Shown: positions 34,060 to 45,596, counted from the first letter of the stretch. The stretch is DNA of 64,000 bases from Alitta virens (GCA_932294295.1 OW028584.1:33799969-33863968), one strand, 5' to 3'. Numbers and translations: made by a program. Notes: a model not told the origin generated them from the letters alone.

Positions 34060-34599
34060 ACTTGTGCAAGTCATGATGTGGTATTACAATTGGCTAGATT
34101 TCAAGTTATGAAGTATTTTTGTTTTAGCTTGCAGTAGATATCTGCGGCCAGATTGTTTAGATGATAAAAGTTGATCAGCTTCACATATAGCAATGGTTAT
34201 ACTCCACCTTGACTGTTTTTCTCTTGTTCTTAGCAGGCAATAACCAACGAAAATTTTAGTTTACTCCCTTCTGAGTGCAAACTGAATTAGTTTTTCGTAA
34301 TAAAGGCAGTAAAAACAAACAATCGAACAAATGAGTAAATATGCCTAATGCAGTATAAGTTAGTTATATCCCTCATAGTTGGGAGTTAACTAACTTTTTT
34401 TTTTGGTAATATCCCTCCGCCTTTGACCTTCAGTCATCTCCCTCCTATTCAGGACATAAATGATACTAACCATACAATATGCCCAGTGTTTTTGGCTCTT
34501 GTATTTTGCAATTGCACCGTGGCAAAACCGCATTCCAGATGGCAAAATGGCTGAAACGCAAAGATGACTATATTATGAGACATGGAGTAGCTGTTTCAT
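34060..34599. other. Intron-like DNA, nothing firm
   Basis: Unique sequence without repeats or motif clusters. Confidence 0.3.
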
Positions 34600-34960
34600 C
34601 TTTGTATTATTAACCTCTCCATTAGAGTAACACGGTTATCGGCCGCTTACCCCATCAACAAAATGTCGCTGGCTCCTTCGACAAATATCCTGTGAGCCCA
34701 GAAGTCCATTTACAGCGGTCGCCTAAGCAAACAGTATTAACTTTCTTCGGATGGCTTCAGGGGGAGGTTTCCGTCTGGATATGAAAGATTGGTTCGGCTT
34801 CGGTTTGCTTCGGTGTACTCCAGTCTCCAGGAAAGACGTTGTGTCGTTACAGAACCCCCCCGCGACCTTTTTTTTCTGTGGAGTCTGTGACCCTTAGATG
34901 GTTTTTTCTTCTCGAACGAGTCGAGATGACTCAAGAGTGACCTCATACTCTTGTCTAATA
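34600..34960. other. High-complexity noncoding block
   Basis: CpG-containing unique sequence (ACACGGTTATCGGCCGCTTA; repeated TTCGGCTTCGGTTTGCTTCGG words near 34793-34813). A minus-strand ORF of 69 codons has no recognisable features. Candidate conserved noncoding element. Confidence 0.3.
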
Positions 34961-35251
34961 GGTTTTTACCTCATAGCTAGCCGTAGTTCTTATAGCTGTT
35001 ATTTGTTTTCTCTCTCAATGGTTATGAACTTGTGATTTATTTCATCACAGTAGGGATTTTCAGGACATGACTTCCTTATCTTTGCTGAGGTTAATAGTAG
35101 ATCACGTTGGAATATGATTCTTTGTTTCACTAATTATGGATTACTGTATTAAAAGTGCAGCCCTCTGATGTCAGCAATTGCCTCTTAAGAGTATTTGAAT
35201 ATTGGCATGTAATTCTGGATTCGTTATACAATTTCGGATGTTGAAATTTTG

Positions 35252-35445
35252 AGATAGATAGATATATATATAGATAGAAAGATAGATAGATAGAAAGATA
35301 GATAGAAAGATATGGGAAGTGCAGCCCTCTAAGTCAAGTTTTTGCCACTATCGAGGGTTGATTGATGAGGTGAGAGAGAGGAGGAGTCCACCCATGCTAC
35401 ACATTAACCCCATGGGTGGGATCTTTTACCTGCCTCTGCATAATG
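35252..35445 (-). repeat. SINE family C, 5' truncated, with GATA tail
   Basis: A GATA/GAAA run (35252-35311, inverse TATC tail) leads into GGGAAGTGCAGCCCTCTAAG, then the shared body in inverse (CCCCATGGGTGGGATCTTTT, CCTGCCTCTGCATA). Shows that the microsatellite is the element's own tail. Confidence 0.8.
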
Positions 35446-37500
35446 GTACTTCTACTGGAACAGGATTATCAATTGCTCTGCATATCAGATAACTCGCATG
35501 CCATTTACAAGAGTAAACTGAGAAGTACACCCCATTATATTGTACCCCCTTCTTGTGCCCCCCCCCCCCCCCCCCACCCCATGCTATTCTGGACCCATGC
35601 TTATGAGGGTTTTGGCTGATACACTGCCATAAATGCAAGGGTCTAGCAGCACTTTCTAGCTGTCTGTTGTAACGGATCACATATTGATATCCTCACTGGG
35701 GGACATAAAAGTCTACAGTTTATCTTATATACTGAAGTCTGCTGTCATAAGCATATTGTGTGGGTGCCTTTCTATGTATTTTGAGTGATATTTTGTAATT
35801 AGAACGCTTATGTATTATAGATTTGTGTATAATAAGTATGATTGATATGTAAATATATGTTAGATGTAGTTGTACAATATACACACAGGACTTCTCTGGG
35901 GAAGGTGACTTCAAGATTTTGGCGTGACATAATGTATTCTCTGCACCAGGGTTCATAGTTACCATGGAAATCAGGGAAAATGAAAATAATCAATGACAAA
36001 ATCTGAGAAAAATGTATTTAGTTAATATGTACACAAGCTTGATCATCATGTGCTATGTGTTGAAGTTGACAGACTATAGTAATGTTGGCCATATAATATG
36101 TATTAGCATTGAATGTAACAGTAATGATTTATATTTAAACACCAAGAAATTAAAGAAATTCATTCCACTTTTTTGCTATTTCCTTTCTGAAATTTGTTAT
36201 CATTTTACGATCATTTTACGAAAAAAGGATGGGAGGGGGGGGGGGGGATAGTAACTACAGGTAAGAGGCAATTTAGTCATGAACAACTTCATCTAAACTT
36301 GATTAATATGGACACTCAGCATCTGTGTTTGTCACTTCATAAAGATAAATCATCATTAACTGTAACTGATCTGCAATAAAAATGAATTATATCATTATGC
36401 CAAGTCATTAAATCGTCAGAAGGTGATTCATATTGTTTGCAATACTATGAATGGGTAACAGGGCTTGATATCTGTTGGGTCACATTGCATGTGATTCATA
36501 TATCAAACTATTTGTTCATGTTCTCAGCTTAGTTTTATTTAATAAATACCACTACTACGAAAAATTTACAGGAGATATGCAAATTTTATTATTTTCTCTT
36601 ATTGTATTAGTATATATTATTAAAATAGTTGATATAGAATATGTTCAAGGGATGACTGGTTAAGGCAATTTTGAAAAGGCATGCAGATGATATGTACCAT
36701 GGGGACCGCCCATTTTTGGACCCAAGTTCACCCTTGCCATTGTATTTTACCTCTCTATTAAGACCACGTCAACATTAAAACCACCTCACCATTAAGACCA
36801 ATAAAATTCACACCAAGGTATGTTGTAGCTTTTATTGTAGGCTTGGCATAGTTTTATAATTGCAACAGCATTCTAATAAACGATGAAGATTGTCCATCAA
36901 TGGTATAACGCAAGGCGCTACTGTTTGTCCAACCCTGGTAATCCTAACTATTGATCATTGGCAAATCAATTGCTTTCTACAGCTCAGCTTAATGTACATG
37001 GTAAGCATGTTATTATATTGTGCTGCTTAGCAACCATCTGTTGTCATAGTTACTCATCATGAACTGATGTTTTGAACCGTGTTTTGTTGGGTTAACGATT
37101 TCGGATTAAAAAAAAGAATTCAAAGTGCAAAGCAAAGTATTTTGTCAAAAGAATAACAAAGAACGAGCTATAAAAAGTAATAAGCTCAAAGAAATAGATT
37201 ATGAAAATTAACAAAAAAAGGATAGTTTATGTATAGATGAGGAGTATAGATTACATATACATGAATAGGTCCTTTTGAGAGTTTAAAAAAGTCTCCTAGT
37301 GAATACTTTATCAAAAGTGTAAAAAATATTAGTGTTATTTCAATGCAATGTAGTGCAGCTGTTTTGAAAAGAGATTATATTTCGAAGTGGATAATAGGAT
37401 TTGGTAAAATGTCTTTGAAAAGTATTGGCTTGATTTAAGTGCATGTAAACATAACATTTCATTGTGTTATCTCTATTTAAATTGTGTACTGCTGAATTAC
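35446..37500. other. Intron-like DNA with poly-C and poly-G runs
   Basis: A C run at about 35560-35576 and a G run near 36233-36248 break otherwise AT-rich unique sequence. Phrases about 36760-36800 (ACCACCTCACCATTAAGACC) recur loosely near 26045 and 44920, a possible worn DNA element. No gene. Confidence 0.3.
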
Positions 37501-37504
37501 TTGG

Positions 37505-37565
37505 CCGGTCTACTTTGGTCTAGTATGTACATTGTAGGGAAGTTATGAGTTCGATTCTTGGTTAA
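37505..37565 (+). repeat. Degenerate tRNA-like SINE head
   Basis: TGGTCTAGTATG (A box) and GAGTTCGATTCTTGG (B box) at tRNA spacing, ending 13 bp before a family A copy. Confidence 0.45.
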
Positions 37566-37577
37566 TAGTCCCAGCGA

Positions 37578-37768
37578 TGAGGAACTAGCTCAGTGGTAGC
37601 GCACCAGGCTTCCAACCGCTGGGTCACGGGTTCGATTCTGAGTCAAGCCTTAGTTGGATGGCTGTTTCATCCTTTGTCTCATTGCCATGGTCCCCGCCTG
37701 TCCTAATTAGCCCATCAGGTGCATAAACACAGGACGTAAATGGTAAAGCCCTAATCCACCCATCCGTC
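37578..37768 (+). repeat. SINE family A, full-length
   Basis: A box (TAGCTCAGTGG), B box (GGTTCGATTCT), body and CCACCCATCC end. A small duplication (GTAAATGGTAAAG) interrupts the 3' part. Confidence 0.9.
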
Positions 37769-37769
37769 C

Positions 37770-37868
37770 AGCTTATGAAGAGTGCCCGGGTCATGGATCA
37801 ACTCTGAACATTCAGCAAAGCTGGCCAGTGTGAATGCCTTAACCATTAGGCCACTCAGCCGCACTGTA
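37770..37868 (-). repeat. SINE family B head region
   Basis: Inverse of the B head: GAAGAGTGCCCGGGTCATGG, then GCAAAGCTGGCCAGTGTG and CCATTAGGCCACTCAG (inverse A box). It abuts the family A copy tail to tail. Confidence 0.75.
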
Positions 37869-37999
37869 ACATTTTATTTTATGGAAAATGTCCTACTTTT
37901 AGCTGTTAATGTAACGGTCGCAGAAATGCCTCTGCTGCTCTGAGGTGCATCACATCACAATGAAAAATATTGTTGAAAATGCTCTCCTTCTTTTACTAA

Positions 38000-38022
38000 T
38001 GCTGCTGCTGCTGCTGCTGCTG
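38000..38022. repeat. CTG microsatellite
   Basis: Seven GCT/CTG triplets in perfect order. Noncoding context. Confidence 0.95.
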
Positions 38023-38655
38023 AGATGCGGCTGATGGGAATTGATGCCTTCTTGGCTCAGCTTGCCTCCTATTGATATTGTTGCATTTCATTACCGTGAC
38101 TTAAGTGATTGGGAGATTTGCTGGATTTATTTATCATTCACACTACATTGCCAGAACCACTTTGAACTTCTCCAGCCTGGCAATTATATTGATTGCATGC
38201 ATGAGACCGGCAATCTATAGATTCCAAGAACTCTGTATTAAATAAGGGATGAGAAAAGAGAGTTGCATTTTAGCTTGATTAATCCGGTATGGATATTGTC
38301 AATATTGTCATTTCAACTCAATTGGTATTGTTGTAGAATCAAATTAGCAGTTTTTATACCAATAATTTTAATTAAAAACAGCGGCTAATGTTCTTCCCCA
38401 AAAATAAGCGAATTGTATTTTGTTATATATAATGAATATCATGAATACTTAGCTCGCTAAATTTCAAGCTCAATTTGCATGATATTGTATTCTTGAAGCA
38501 GAGTACCGTATTTCTCCGATTACAACCCATGTGTATACAATGTAATATTTTTGAGAAAACCTTTCCAACTGTCAATGTATATAATAACAGTGTACATTGG
38601 AAATTACATGAAATTTATCTTTCCTTGACAATAATGCTGTAGTGTGTAAATATAA

Positions 38656-38765
38656 AGTATACATAAGATAAGATGAGATGAGATAAGATAGATCATACTT
38701 TATTTACACTCGGTGATGATATGAAAACTGTAAATATAAATCGTACAACTACGGTAGATATTTTT
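38656..38765 (-). repeat. Retroposon 3' end with AATAAA and CTTAT-type tail
   Basis: Read on the minus strand: CCGAGTGTAAATAAAGTATG followed by CTTATCTCATCTTATC-like units. The same arrangement (AATAAAG then CTTATCTTATC) occurs at 63346-63420. Suggests a LINE or LINE-dependent 3' terminus. Confidence 0.5.
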
Positions 38766-38799
38766 TGTTATGATATATGCAATTAACTAATGCCTTGTT

Positions 38800-38980
38800 A
38801 TCATTTTCCTTTCATTAATGGGCCTGTCACCCTCTCAGAATGCCATTTCCTCTTCCAGCCATTTGCCTGAGTGGTCAGTCATCTCCCTGACAACAGGTTG
38901 ACAACAGGCTTCCACGTTACCATGGCAACATATTGTGCATTAACCCATTTCTTTTAGCAGCAGCAGCAGCAGCCTGTCTT
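38800..38980. promoter_or_regulatory. High-complexity block with X-box and CAG run
   Basis: Unique GC-balanced sequence containing GTTACCATGGCAAC (38916-38929), one mismatch from a perfect RFX X-box, duplicated GACAACAGG words just before it, and a (CAG)5 run at 38957-38972. It lies about 500 bp upstream of microexon B. Confidence 0.4.
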
Positions 38981-39480
38981 ATGATGTTGATGAAAAACTG
39001 AATATAAATTTTCAGTTTCCATAGAAATATTTTCTGTGCTTATTGTCTTCTATACGAAATGCAGGCTATGTTATTTCGCAATATTTGCTGGATAGGTGTG
39101 AAAGTAGTTCAATTACTGCGCCCATTGAATTTAACGTAGCGGCGAATAAAGTAGTTCTAAAAACATCACCGAATCTGGGGTTATTATGGGTTGTCAAGCA
39201 TGGATTGTGGCCGTTTTGGATCCTAATGGCTGATGGAAACTACTATAAAGCATCAAATTCCTTACTCCCCCACCAGGATCGTTGCTCCGTCCTAAATCTG
39301 GCAGACCCTCAGGGCATTCGCTAAGCGCCCCCTAGCGGAATAACGTTGCAATGACAGGAGTGGGTCTGCGTAGGAGACTGTATGAAATATGTCTTTTTTT
39401 ATGTTTCTTTTATTCTGACATATCAGAGGCATAAATAATGATGAGATGAAACTTATGTTTTCTCTTTTTTGTCTTTTCAG

Positions 39481-39521
39481 GTATGTATTTTCCACTTTCT
39501 CAAAAAGCGTGTTGGAAATCT
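39481..39521 (+). CDS. Microexon B of a probable mutually exclusive pair (41 nt)
   Basis: Acceptor: ttttctcttttttgtcttttcag. Donor: CT|gtgagtaga. Phase 0 peptide VCIFHFLKKRVGN plus CT of a Leu codon. It is the partner of microexon A at 20349: same first 15 nt, same 41-nt length, same phase and same last two bases, with a divergent centre. It is more basic than A (KKR against HKY), so the choice would alter local charge. Two frames are open here but only phase 0 and one other are open in both copies, and phase 0 fits the upstream exon. Like A it begins GTATGT right after AG, the layout of a recursive splice site. No third copy was found in the window. Confidence 0.6.
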
Positions 39522-40548
39522 GTGAGTAGAACCATTTCGATAAGTAGTTTTTTTCCAGTGTGAGCGTTGATGGATATGTGCGACTGTAACTTTCGTCATT
39601 TAATTATCTGAGTCTTTGAGTATATCCATACAGCTAAACCCTGAAGTACTGTCAGGAGAAAATATATGAGATAGTGCATAAGTTTGTGTGATTTAACCAG
39701 GATCTGTATATAATGTGGTATCTGTAGTTATATTGAGATAGATCACCTGTATTGGAAAATATAAAGAATACGTTTAGTCTGATGTGCATATATGAGAGTT
39801 TATAGACTTGTAGTTATTGACTTAAACCTATAAGTAGGCTCCAACATGACATGTATATTGTACACTCAGCGTCATTGAAATTCCACATCGAGATTCGCAA
39901 CCCCTCTAAAACATGATTATACACCTTGCAAGTTCATGATTTGTAACAAAACTAATTGTTCATATCATTGACAGTATTCTATAACTCCAACAGCCATTCT
40001 ATAAGTAAATTGCACTTTTTAGTGGCGAATCTCGATGTCGTGGCGAATTTCATGGCGAATTTCAATGTCGCGGGGTGTATAAGAGCATATTATAAGTAGA
40101 ATCTTTTGTAAGACATCATAATATCATATCATTTTGAACTTTGGATTGAAAAACCTTATTCATCATCTGCATCAATTTACATGACTCACTTTAGGGTAAC
40201 GAACTTTCTTTCCATCAGCAACAGGGTTAATTAAACCATCAGAATTTTCCAATTGGATGCAGGTTTCATTAGACGTTGAGCTGCATCTCACGTTGATGGT
40301 ACGAGGAAATTGTAATTTCTGTCAAGATGAAATTTCTCCTAAATTATCGCCCATATGACCATATGATGACATGGCAACAGCTCAGTAGATTTTTCATCAC
40401 GTCCTATGGTATCAATTCTGATTGGAAAGTTTTAATTATGATTGACAATAAATGAATTTCCAGTTGTCTTTCGTGGAGAATGTCTCCTCTGTGCGGGACC
40501 CTCTAAAAATGTAGTTTATTTTGTATGTCTGGTGTAAGTTCATGCAGT
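39522..40548. other. Intron-like DNA downstream of microexon B
   Basis: Unique. Near 40022-40072 the phrase GTGGCGAAT(C/T)TC.ATGTCG is repeated. No next exon in phase 2 is seen. Confidence 0.3.
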
Positions 40549-40770
40549 GATAGATGGATAGATATATAGATAGATAGATAGACAGATAGATAGAATAGAT
40601 AGATAGACAGATAGATAGAAAGACAGATAGATAGAATAGATAGATGGATAGATAGATGGATAGAAATATAGAAATATGGATGGATAGATAGATAGAAATA
40701 TAGATGGATAGATAGATAGATAGACAGATAGAATAGATAGTTAGATAGTTAGATAGACAGTTAGAAAAGA
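40549..40770. repeat. GATA microsatellite, interrupted
   Basis: GATA/GATG/GACA units for about 220 bp. It could have begun as a SINE tail like that at 35252, but no element sequence adjoins it. Confidence 0.9.
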
Positions 40771-41717
40771 AATTTCAGTTACTTTTAGTATTGTTATGAC
40801 TTTCTTGAATTATTACGTTAAATTGTTGACAATCAACGTAGGAAAGGACCTGCACACTTGTTGCATAATATGCACTTAAATGTATTGAAAACAACTGTCA
40901 ATCAATTGTCACTAATTGTGGGAGGAGTTTAAAGTAGGGGTAAGCATCTGTTTTCACTAACAGTTGTGTTATGAATGCCAAAGAAAAATTGATCTGAATT
41001 GCTATTAACAAAACAAACAGAAAATGCAATCCTGGTTGGCATATTCAATTGAAACAAAATATATAGGGGTGATTTTCAGTCAACCTCAACAGCTCAAATT
41101 GAGCAACATTGCCAAGTCATTCTTGTACCCTATCACCCATCCCTTCTGATTTAACCTACAAACCCATCTCCCTGCATTTCCTTGTAGCTTTTCTTCTTGT
41201 ATCCTAGTTTGGCTTTCTCCGTGGACAGCAGTGTTGATAGATGGCTTAGCCCCAGGCCTTCTTGCTCAACAATTTGCTGGCATTCCCAAGAGATTGGCTT
41301 GTTAAGTAACATGTAGCTCTTGCTGCTGCAGCAACCTCTTGCACTGATGAACCGCATCAGTGGCATGTTAATAACGCATGTGACATGAATGCATTCTATA
41401 TTTTGTTATATTTTGACACGAATACATTCTTATTTAATGGCTGATATTACTATGGTGTTCCTCAAGGAGTATAGATGTACATAATATGCCTGTGGTTTTA
41501 GATAAATGATAACCAGCTATTTAATTTATTATAACCAGTTTTGCTGCAAAAGATGGGCAAAAAATATAACAATGATAATATAACAATAATAACATGCCCA
41601 TTATGAAATAGCCTTGTAAAACATGTTAATGTATTTTTTATTGTGTTGGTGAAACAGCTTATATATGACTATGCAGCTGTTACAGGCAACTAGAATGATG
41701 AAATGATAGACCAGCAG
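40771..41717. other. AT-rich intron-like DNA
   Basis: No feature recognised. The minus-strand ORF at 41151-41366 has no known domain. Confidence 0.3.
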
Positions 41718-41830
41718 TCAGAGGCAGATGTAATGATGAGATGGTAAAGCTTGGTGTCCACACCATGTTACACTTTCACCCCATGGGTGGGGTCTTTTAC
41801 TTGCTTCAACATAGACACCAAGTATAAGGC
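41718..41830 (-). repeat. SINE family B body
   Basis: Well-kept inverse body: CAGAGGCAGATGTAATGATG, GTGTCCACACCATGTTACAC, CCCCATGGGTGGGGTCTTTT and CATAGACACCAAGTATAAGG. Confidence 0.85.
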
Positions 41831-43190
41831 TACATTAAGTAGAACCTCACAAATGATGTTGGAAAAATTGAATTCATATTTAATGGAAAATGTCAATTAC
41901 AATTTGATGATATTTGATAAGGGTATGCTGACATTTTTGTCAAGTTCTATTCAAATTATTCAAAACGTTCCAAAATGGCAGGTTGTATTTAGAACATTGT
42001 TCGCATGTTTATCACGATTCCAGAAGGCACGTCAAAAGTTCATGACTTCATATGGTGTTTTTAATTTACACGAATGTTAGAATTATTGAAGATTTAGGTC
42101 GCTGGAGCTGTAAATATAAGTCAATATGGATACATATATATATATAGTGCCAAATGTATTTCAACACAAGGTTTTGTACAACATTTTATTGGTGAACCAA
42201 TTGTACCCAAATATTGGTGTCAAGTTAAAGTGATGGCAATTGAAGATATTTTATTAATGATGGCATCAGGCTCGAGAAAAGTGTCAGAATTTGTCATTTG
42301 ATGTGACTCTAGTACCATTTACTGGTTTATAGTCACAAAAAAGATGGTCCCGCTTTTAACGAACAGTAAAATATTTGTCGAATCGTTACATGAAGTTTGG
42401 ATATTGTGAATTAGGTTGAAATGTACAAAAGATCTGTTCTTAAACACCTAACTCGCTATAAGCAAACATCGGTTATAAGCTCGTTATAAATATATTATAT
42501 GTAGCCTAACGTTATGTTGGGTCAGCAGTCATTTCATGTCATGTCACAACATGTCATATCATGTGAGTCCATGCATTTTACAGCATCATGACTCCTTTAT
42601 CAGGCTGGAAACACCCCTCGTAAAATCACCCCTCAATCTGTGTTCTTAGAGCATGCAATATTTTATGACTGGGTTGTGCAGGGCCACTAAAAATAGCCTC
42701 AATTTATGGGTGTTCCCTGGTTCTGAAAAGCGGACCCATAGAATGGTCCTGTAGCAGTGTGTTGCTGCAGCCATGCTGCACAAAAAGCTGGACCCCCAGA
42801 ATGGGTTTCTGCAAAGCAAAGCTCAACACATTGGCACACAGGATATGGGAACGCTGAGATTGGGCTGAATTGTCAATAAATGCCATTTCCCACAAGCATT
42901 TGCAAATGTAATTTGAGGTGGAGGAAGCATTTGTGGTGTTTTAGTGGCCTGTTTGTTTATTGGACTGTTGGGGTTTTCAAACTTGATGTGAAGCGTACTG
43001 GAGTTAATTTAATTGTCCAACAGTGTGTCAGTGGTTCAATGACCTTAAATCGATAATATGAGGAGGCAATTAGTCTCCTCGACAGTCCTTTAAAATTAGT
43101 CTGCCCTTTAAGAATGTGACGTGTATTTTGTATTACCCCTGTGTTACTGGCTTTAAATTGAATCAGCTTATCTTGATAGCAGCCGGGCAC
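41831..43190. other. AT-rich intron-like DNA
   Basis: Loose internal repeats of GGACCC..AGAATGG (42733 and 42791) and ACATGTCATATCATGT words near 42535-42560. No gene. Confidence 0.3.
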
Positions 43191-43266
43191 AGGTAATGAT
43201 GAGAGGACAAGACTGGAAGTCCACACTGTTATTATTAAGCTCAATGTGGGGCCTCAGCATAGACAG
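43191..43266 (-). repeat. SINE family B body, short diverged fragment
   Basis: AGGTAATGATGAGAGGA, GGAAGTCCACACTGTTA and GCCTCAGCATAGACA. Lies 28 bp from the hAT MITE duplication. Confidence 0.6.
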
Positions 43267-43293
43267 CCATTATGTCTGAGTTATTAATAGATG

Positions 43294-43618
43294 CTTTTAG
43301 TGGATATAGTGCAGTATAGCGGACCCAAATATATGCCCATATTTGGCGTCCATTAAATATTAAAAAATATCACTGTTTTTTGCCAAAATTTGTTCTATCA
43401 CAGAAGAGGAATAATATTTGCGTAGCACAGCAGGGGTTTGGGGGCGGCAGCCCCCAATAAAGAAAAAAATAAACGATGTCTTGAAAATGAAAAGAGCGGT
43501 CGTTTTTTGTGACGTCATTTATTGAATTCAGGGATATGACGTCATAGGCATGACAGAAAGGCTCGCTACATAAGGTCATAAATTTGGGTCCGCTATACTG
43601 TACTTTTTCCCTTTTATA
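43294..43618. mobile_element. hAT-like MITE, second copy
   Basis: Element 43302-43610 with ends AGTGCAGTATAGCGGACCC and its inverse (one C/T change). Flanks CTTTTAGT and CTTTTATA agree at six of eight positions, a worn target duplication. Interior matches the 9.2 kb copy, including GGGGTTTGGGGGCGGCAG and GACGTCATAGGC. The minus-strand ORF 43370-43672 is within it and is not a gene. Confidence 0.82.
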
Positions 43619-43844
43619 AATGCCTTTATTAGGCATACTCAGAAATGGAATGGGAAAAGTAAAAGCCTCCACGAAGTATGTAGTTTTTACTGAAAATCAT
43701 CTTCATGCATCCAAATTTACACACGTAATATCAACAGCATGGCTTAAAACAGTAAAGTACAGGTCTATTATGAAGGCTAACATTTTATTCTTTCTGTTCT
43801 CAAGAGTCTTATCGATATTAGCCCCATTGTTGAAGGGTTTAGAT

Positions 43845-44036
43845 GCCAGAGGCAGACGTAATGATGAGATGATGAGCTCTTAGTACACACAGTGTCTCAC
43901 ATTTACCCCATGGGTGGGTTTTTCCAATTTATCGAATCCTGTTCCAAAAAAAAAAAAACCTCATAGAAGATCCCTTGTGGAAGATTTGAATTCGGGACTA
44001 GCACAGGAGTTGACAATTTCCTTTACCACTAGGCCA
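43845..44036 (-). repeat. SINE family B, internally deleted
   Basis: Inverse body end (GCCAGAGGCAGACGTAATGA, TTTACCCCATGGGTGGG), an A run, then the inverse head with B box (TTTGAATTCGGGAC) and A box (CCACTAGGCCA). Confidence 0.75.
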
Positions 44037-44533
44037 TTTAATTATAAATTGTAGTATCTGATACGATGTACTGAAAAGTTAGTCCCAAACTCTTTAAGTT
44101 GTCAAAACTTGTCAAGTTTCCAAATCAATATAATGATGCTCCTGTTTACTGATAACACTAGAGTCGAATTAATCAGTGGAGTTAATGAACATTAGGTGGT
44201 CGATAATACCAGATAATGAGAGCATTTGAGAGAGATGATGGCTACAACAAAAGTGTTTATTGATGGGGGACAGTCAGAGTGTTCGGTCTAACCTGTTAGG
44301 TGCTGATAAGAGGTTGCTATTGTCTGTTTAGATTGGATCATTGTCCGAGGTTAATGAGTCTGAAATCCTGCCTAATGGAGGCTTAATTGATGTCAAGAAG
44401 GCTATGTGAGGCTATTCTTGTACTATTCAAGCTTATCTTGTACCCAGTCATGCAATGCATGCCATCATTTATCATGGCATTGTTTACATTTTGACCTCAG
44501 TAATAAGACCACAATGATGCCATTCAATAGTGG
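44037..44533. other. High-complexity noncoding sequence
   Basis: Unique, with many homeodomain-like TAAT words (GTTAATGAAC, GTTAATGAGTC, CTTAATTGATG) and GATAAG sites between 44160 and 44400. Possible enhancer by composition only. Confidence 0.25.
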
Positions 44534-44850
44534 CAGGGTTCCCGCTGTCTGGTAAAGTCAAAAAGTAAGGCCCGTATGAAGTCTAACTTTTGTCCACTAA
44601 GTCTTACATTGTCTTATTTTGATGCAAATATACTTGGATATTAACATCCATATTGTTAATATTCAGACGTTTTGGTAAATATAAATGAATAGGAATTATG
44701 AACTTTCTTTAAATACTCAAGCACTGTGTTTATTTTATTGTTTAATAGCCAATATCCTGATTTTTTTTATTTTTCATGTGTGCATGGTATTATAACAATT
44801 TGGCCTATAAAGGTCTTACTTCTTATGAAGGTTGACCTGCGGGAATCCTG
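44534..44850. mobile_element. Possible hAT-type MITE
   Basis: Left end CAGGGTTCCCGC and inverted right end CAGGATTCCCGC match at 11 of 12 positions, with the CAGGG start common in hAT elements. Length 317 bp, AT-rich interior. The 8-bp flanks do not match. Confidence 0.55.
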
Positions 44851-45110
44851 ATTGGTCTTAATAGACTGGCAACCATAATAGTGATTACTTCAAGGGCAAA
44901 TATACAGTAGAGGTCGCATAGGTCTGATTCTTAATTATGAGGTGATCTGGTAATTTGGTTGTCTTCATAGTGAGTTTGCCCTGTATCAACCATTAATCAT
45001 TGTGTTATGGAAGCCATAATCATGATACTGTATGGTTGATTGTACACGTTATCCGTGCACTCCACCGAGAACTATCTGATATTATTGATGCAATAAATCA
45101 TTATGGACCT

Positions 45111-45290
45111 GGGGGCCTAGCTCAGAGGTAGCGCTCTGGGCTTCCAACCACTGGGTCCTGGGTTTCGATTCCTGGTCGAGCCTAAGTTGGATGGCTGTTT
45201 CATCCTTCGTCTCATTGTCATGGTCTCTGCCTGTCTTAATTAGCCCATCAGGTGCAGAAATACAGGACGTAAAGCCCTAGTTCACCTCAC
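45111..45290 (+). repeat. SINE family A, full-length
   Basis: Head GGGGGCCTAGCTCAGAGGTA through B box GGTTTCGATTCC (one inserted T), complete body, ending AAAGCCCTAGTTCACC. Followed six bases later by a family B copy in the same orientation. Confidence 0.92.
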
Positions 45291-45296
45291 ATATTA

Positions 45297-45596
45297 TGGG
45301 CCTAATGGTTAACGGGTTAAGGCTTCTGCCGAATCCACATTAGCCAGCTTTGCTGAAGGTTCTGGGTTTGATCCCCGGCCTGGGCACTCTTCATGAGCTA
45401 CATCCCAGCAGCTGGATGTCGATCGCATGAGACGTTAATTGGCGGTGCATTGTGTACTCAGATCTATGCTGAGGCAAGTAAAAGACCCACCTATGGGGTA
45501 AATGTGTAACATGGTGTGGACTCTAACCCTTATAATCATTTCATCATTACGTCTGCCTCTGGTTGCTGGTCATATAAGCTGACTAAATCTCAGACC
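45297..45596 (+). repeat. SINE family B, best full-length copy
   Basis: A-box-like GGGCCTAATGG, an extended head with TTAGCCAGCTTTGCTGAAGG, B box GGTTTGATCCC, then GGGCACTCTTCATGAGCTAC, CGCATGAGACGTTAATT, GAGGCAAGTAAAAGACCCA, CATGGTGTGGACTC, CATCATTACGTCTGCCTC and CATATAAGCTGACTAAA. About 300 bp. Serves as the family reference. Confidence 0.9.

Noticed and set aside
39043..39324. 93-codon ORF upstream of microexon B
   Set aside because: No acceptor or donor of quality and no recognised domain. It looks like chance in GC-balanced sequence.
43370..43672. 100-codon minus-strand ORF
   Set aside because: Inside the second hAT-like MITE copy and its flank.
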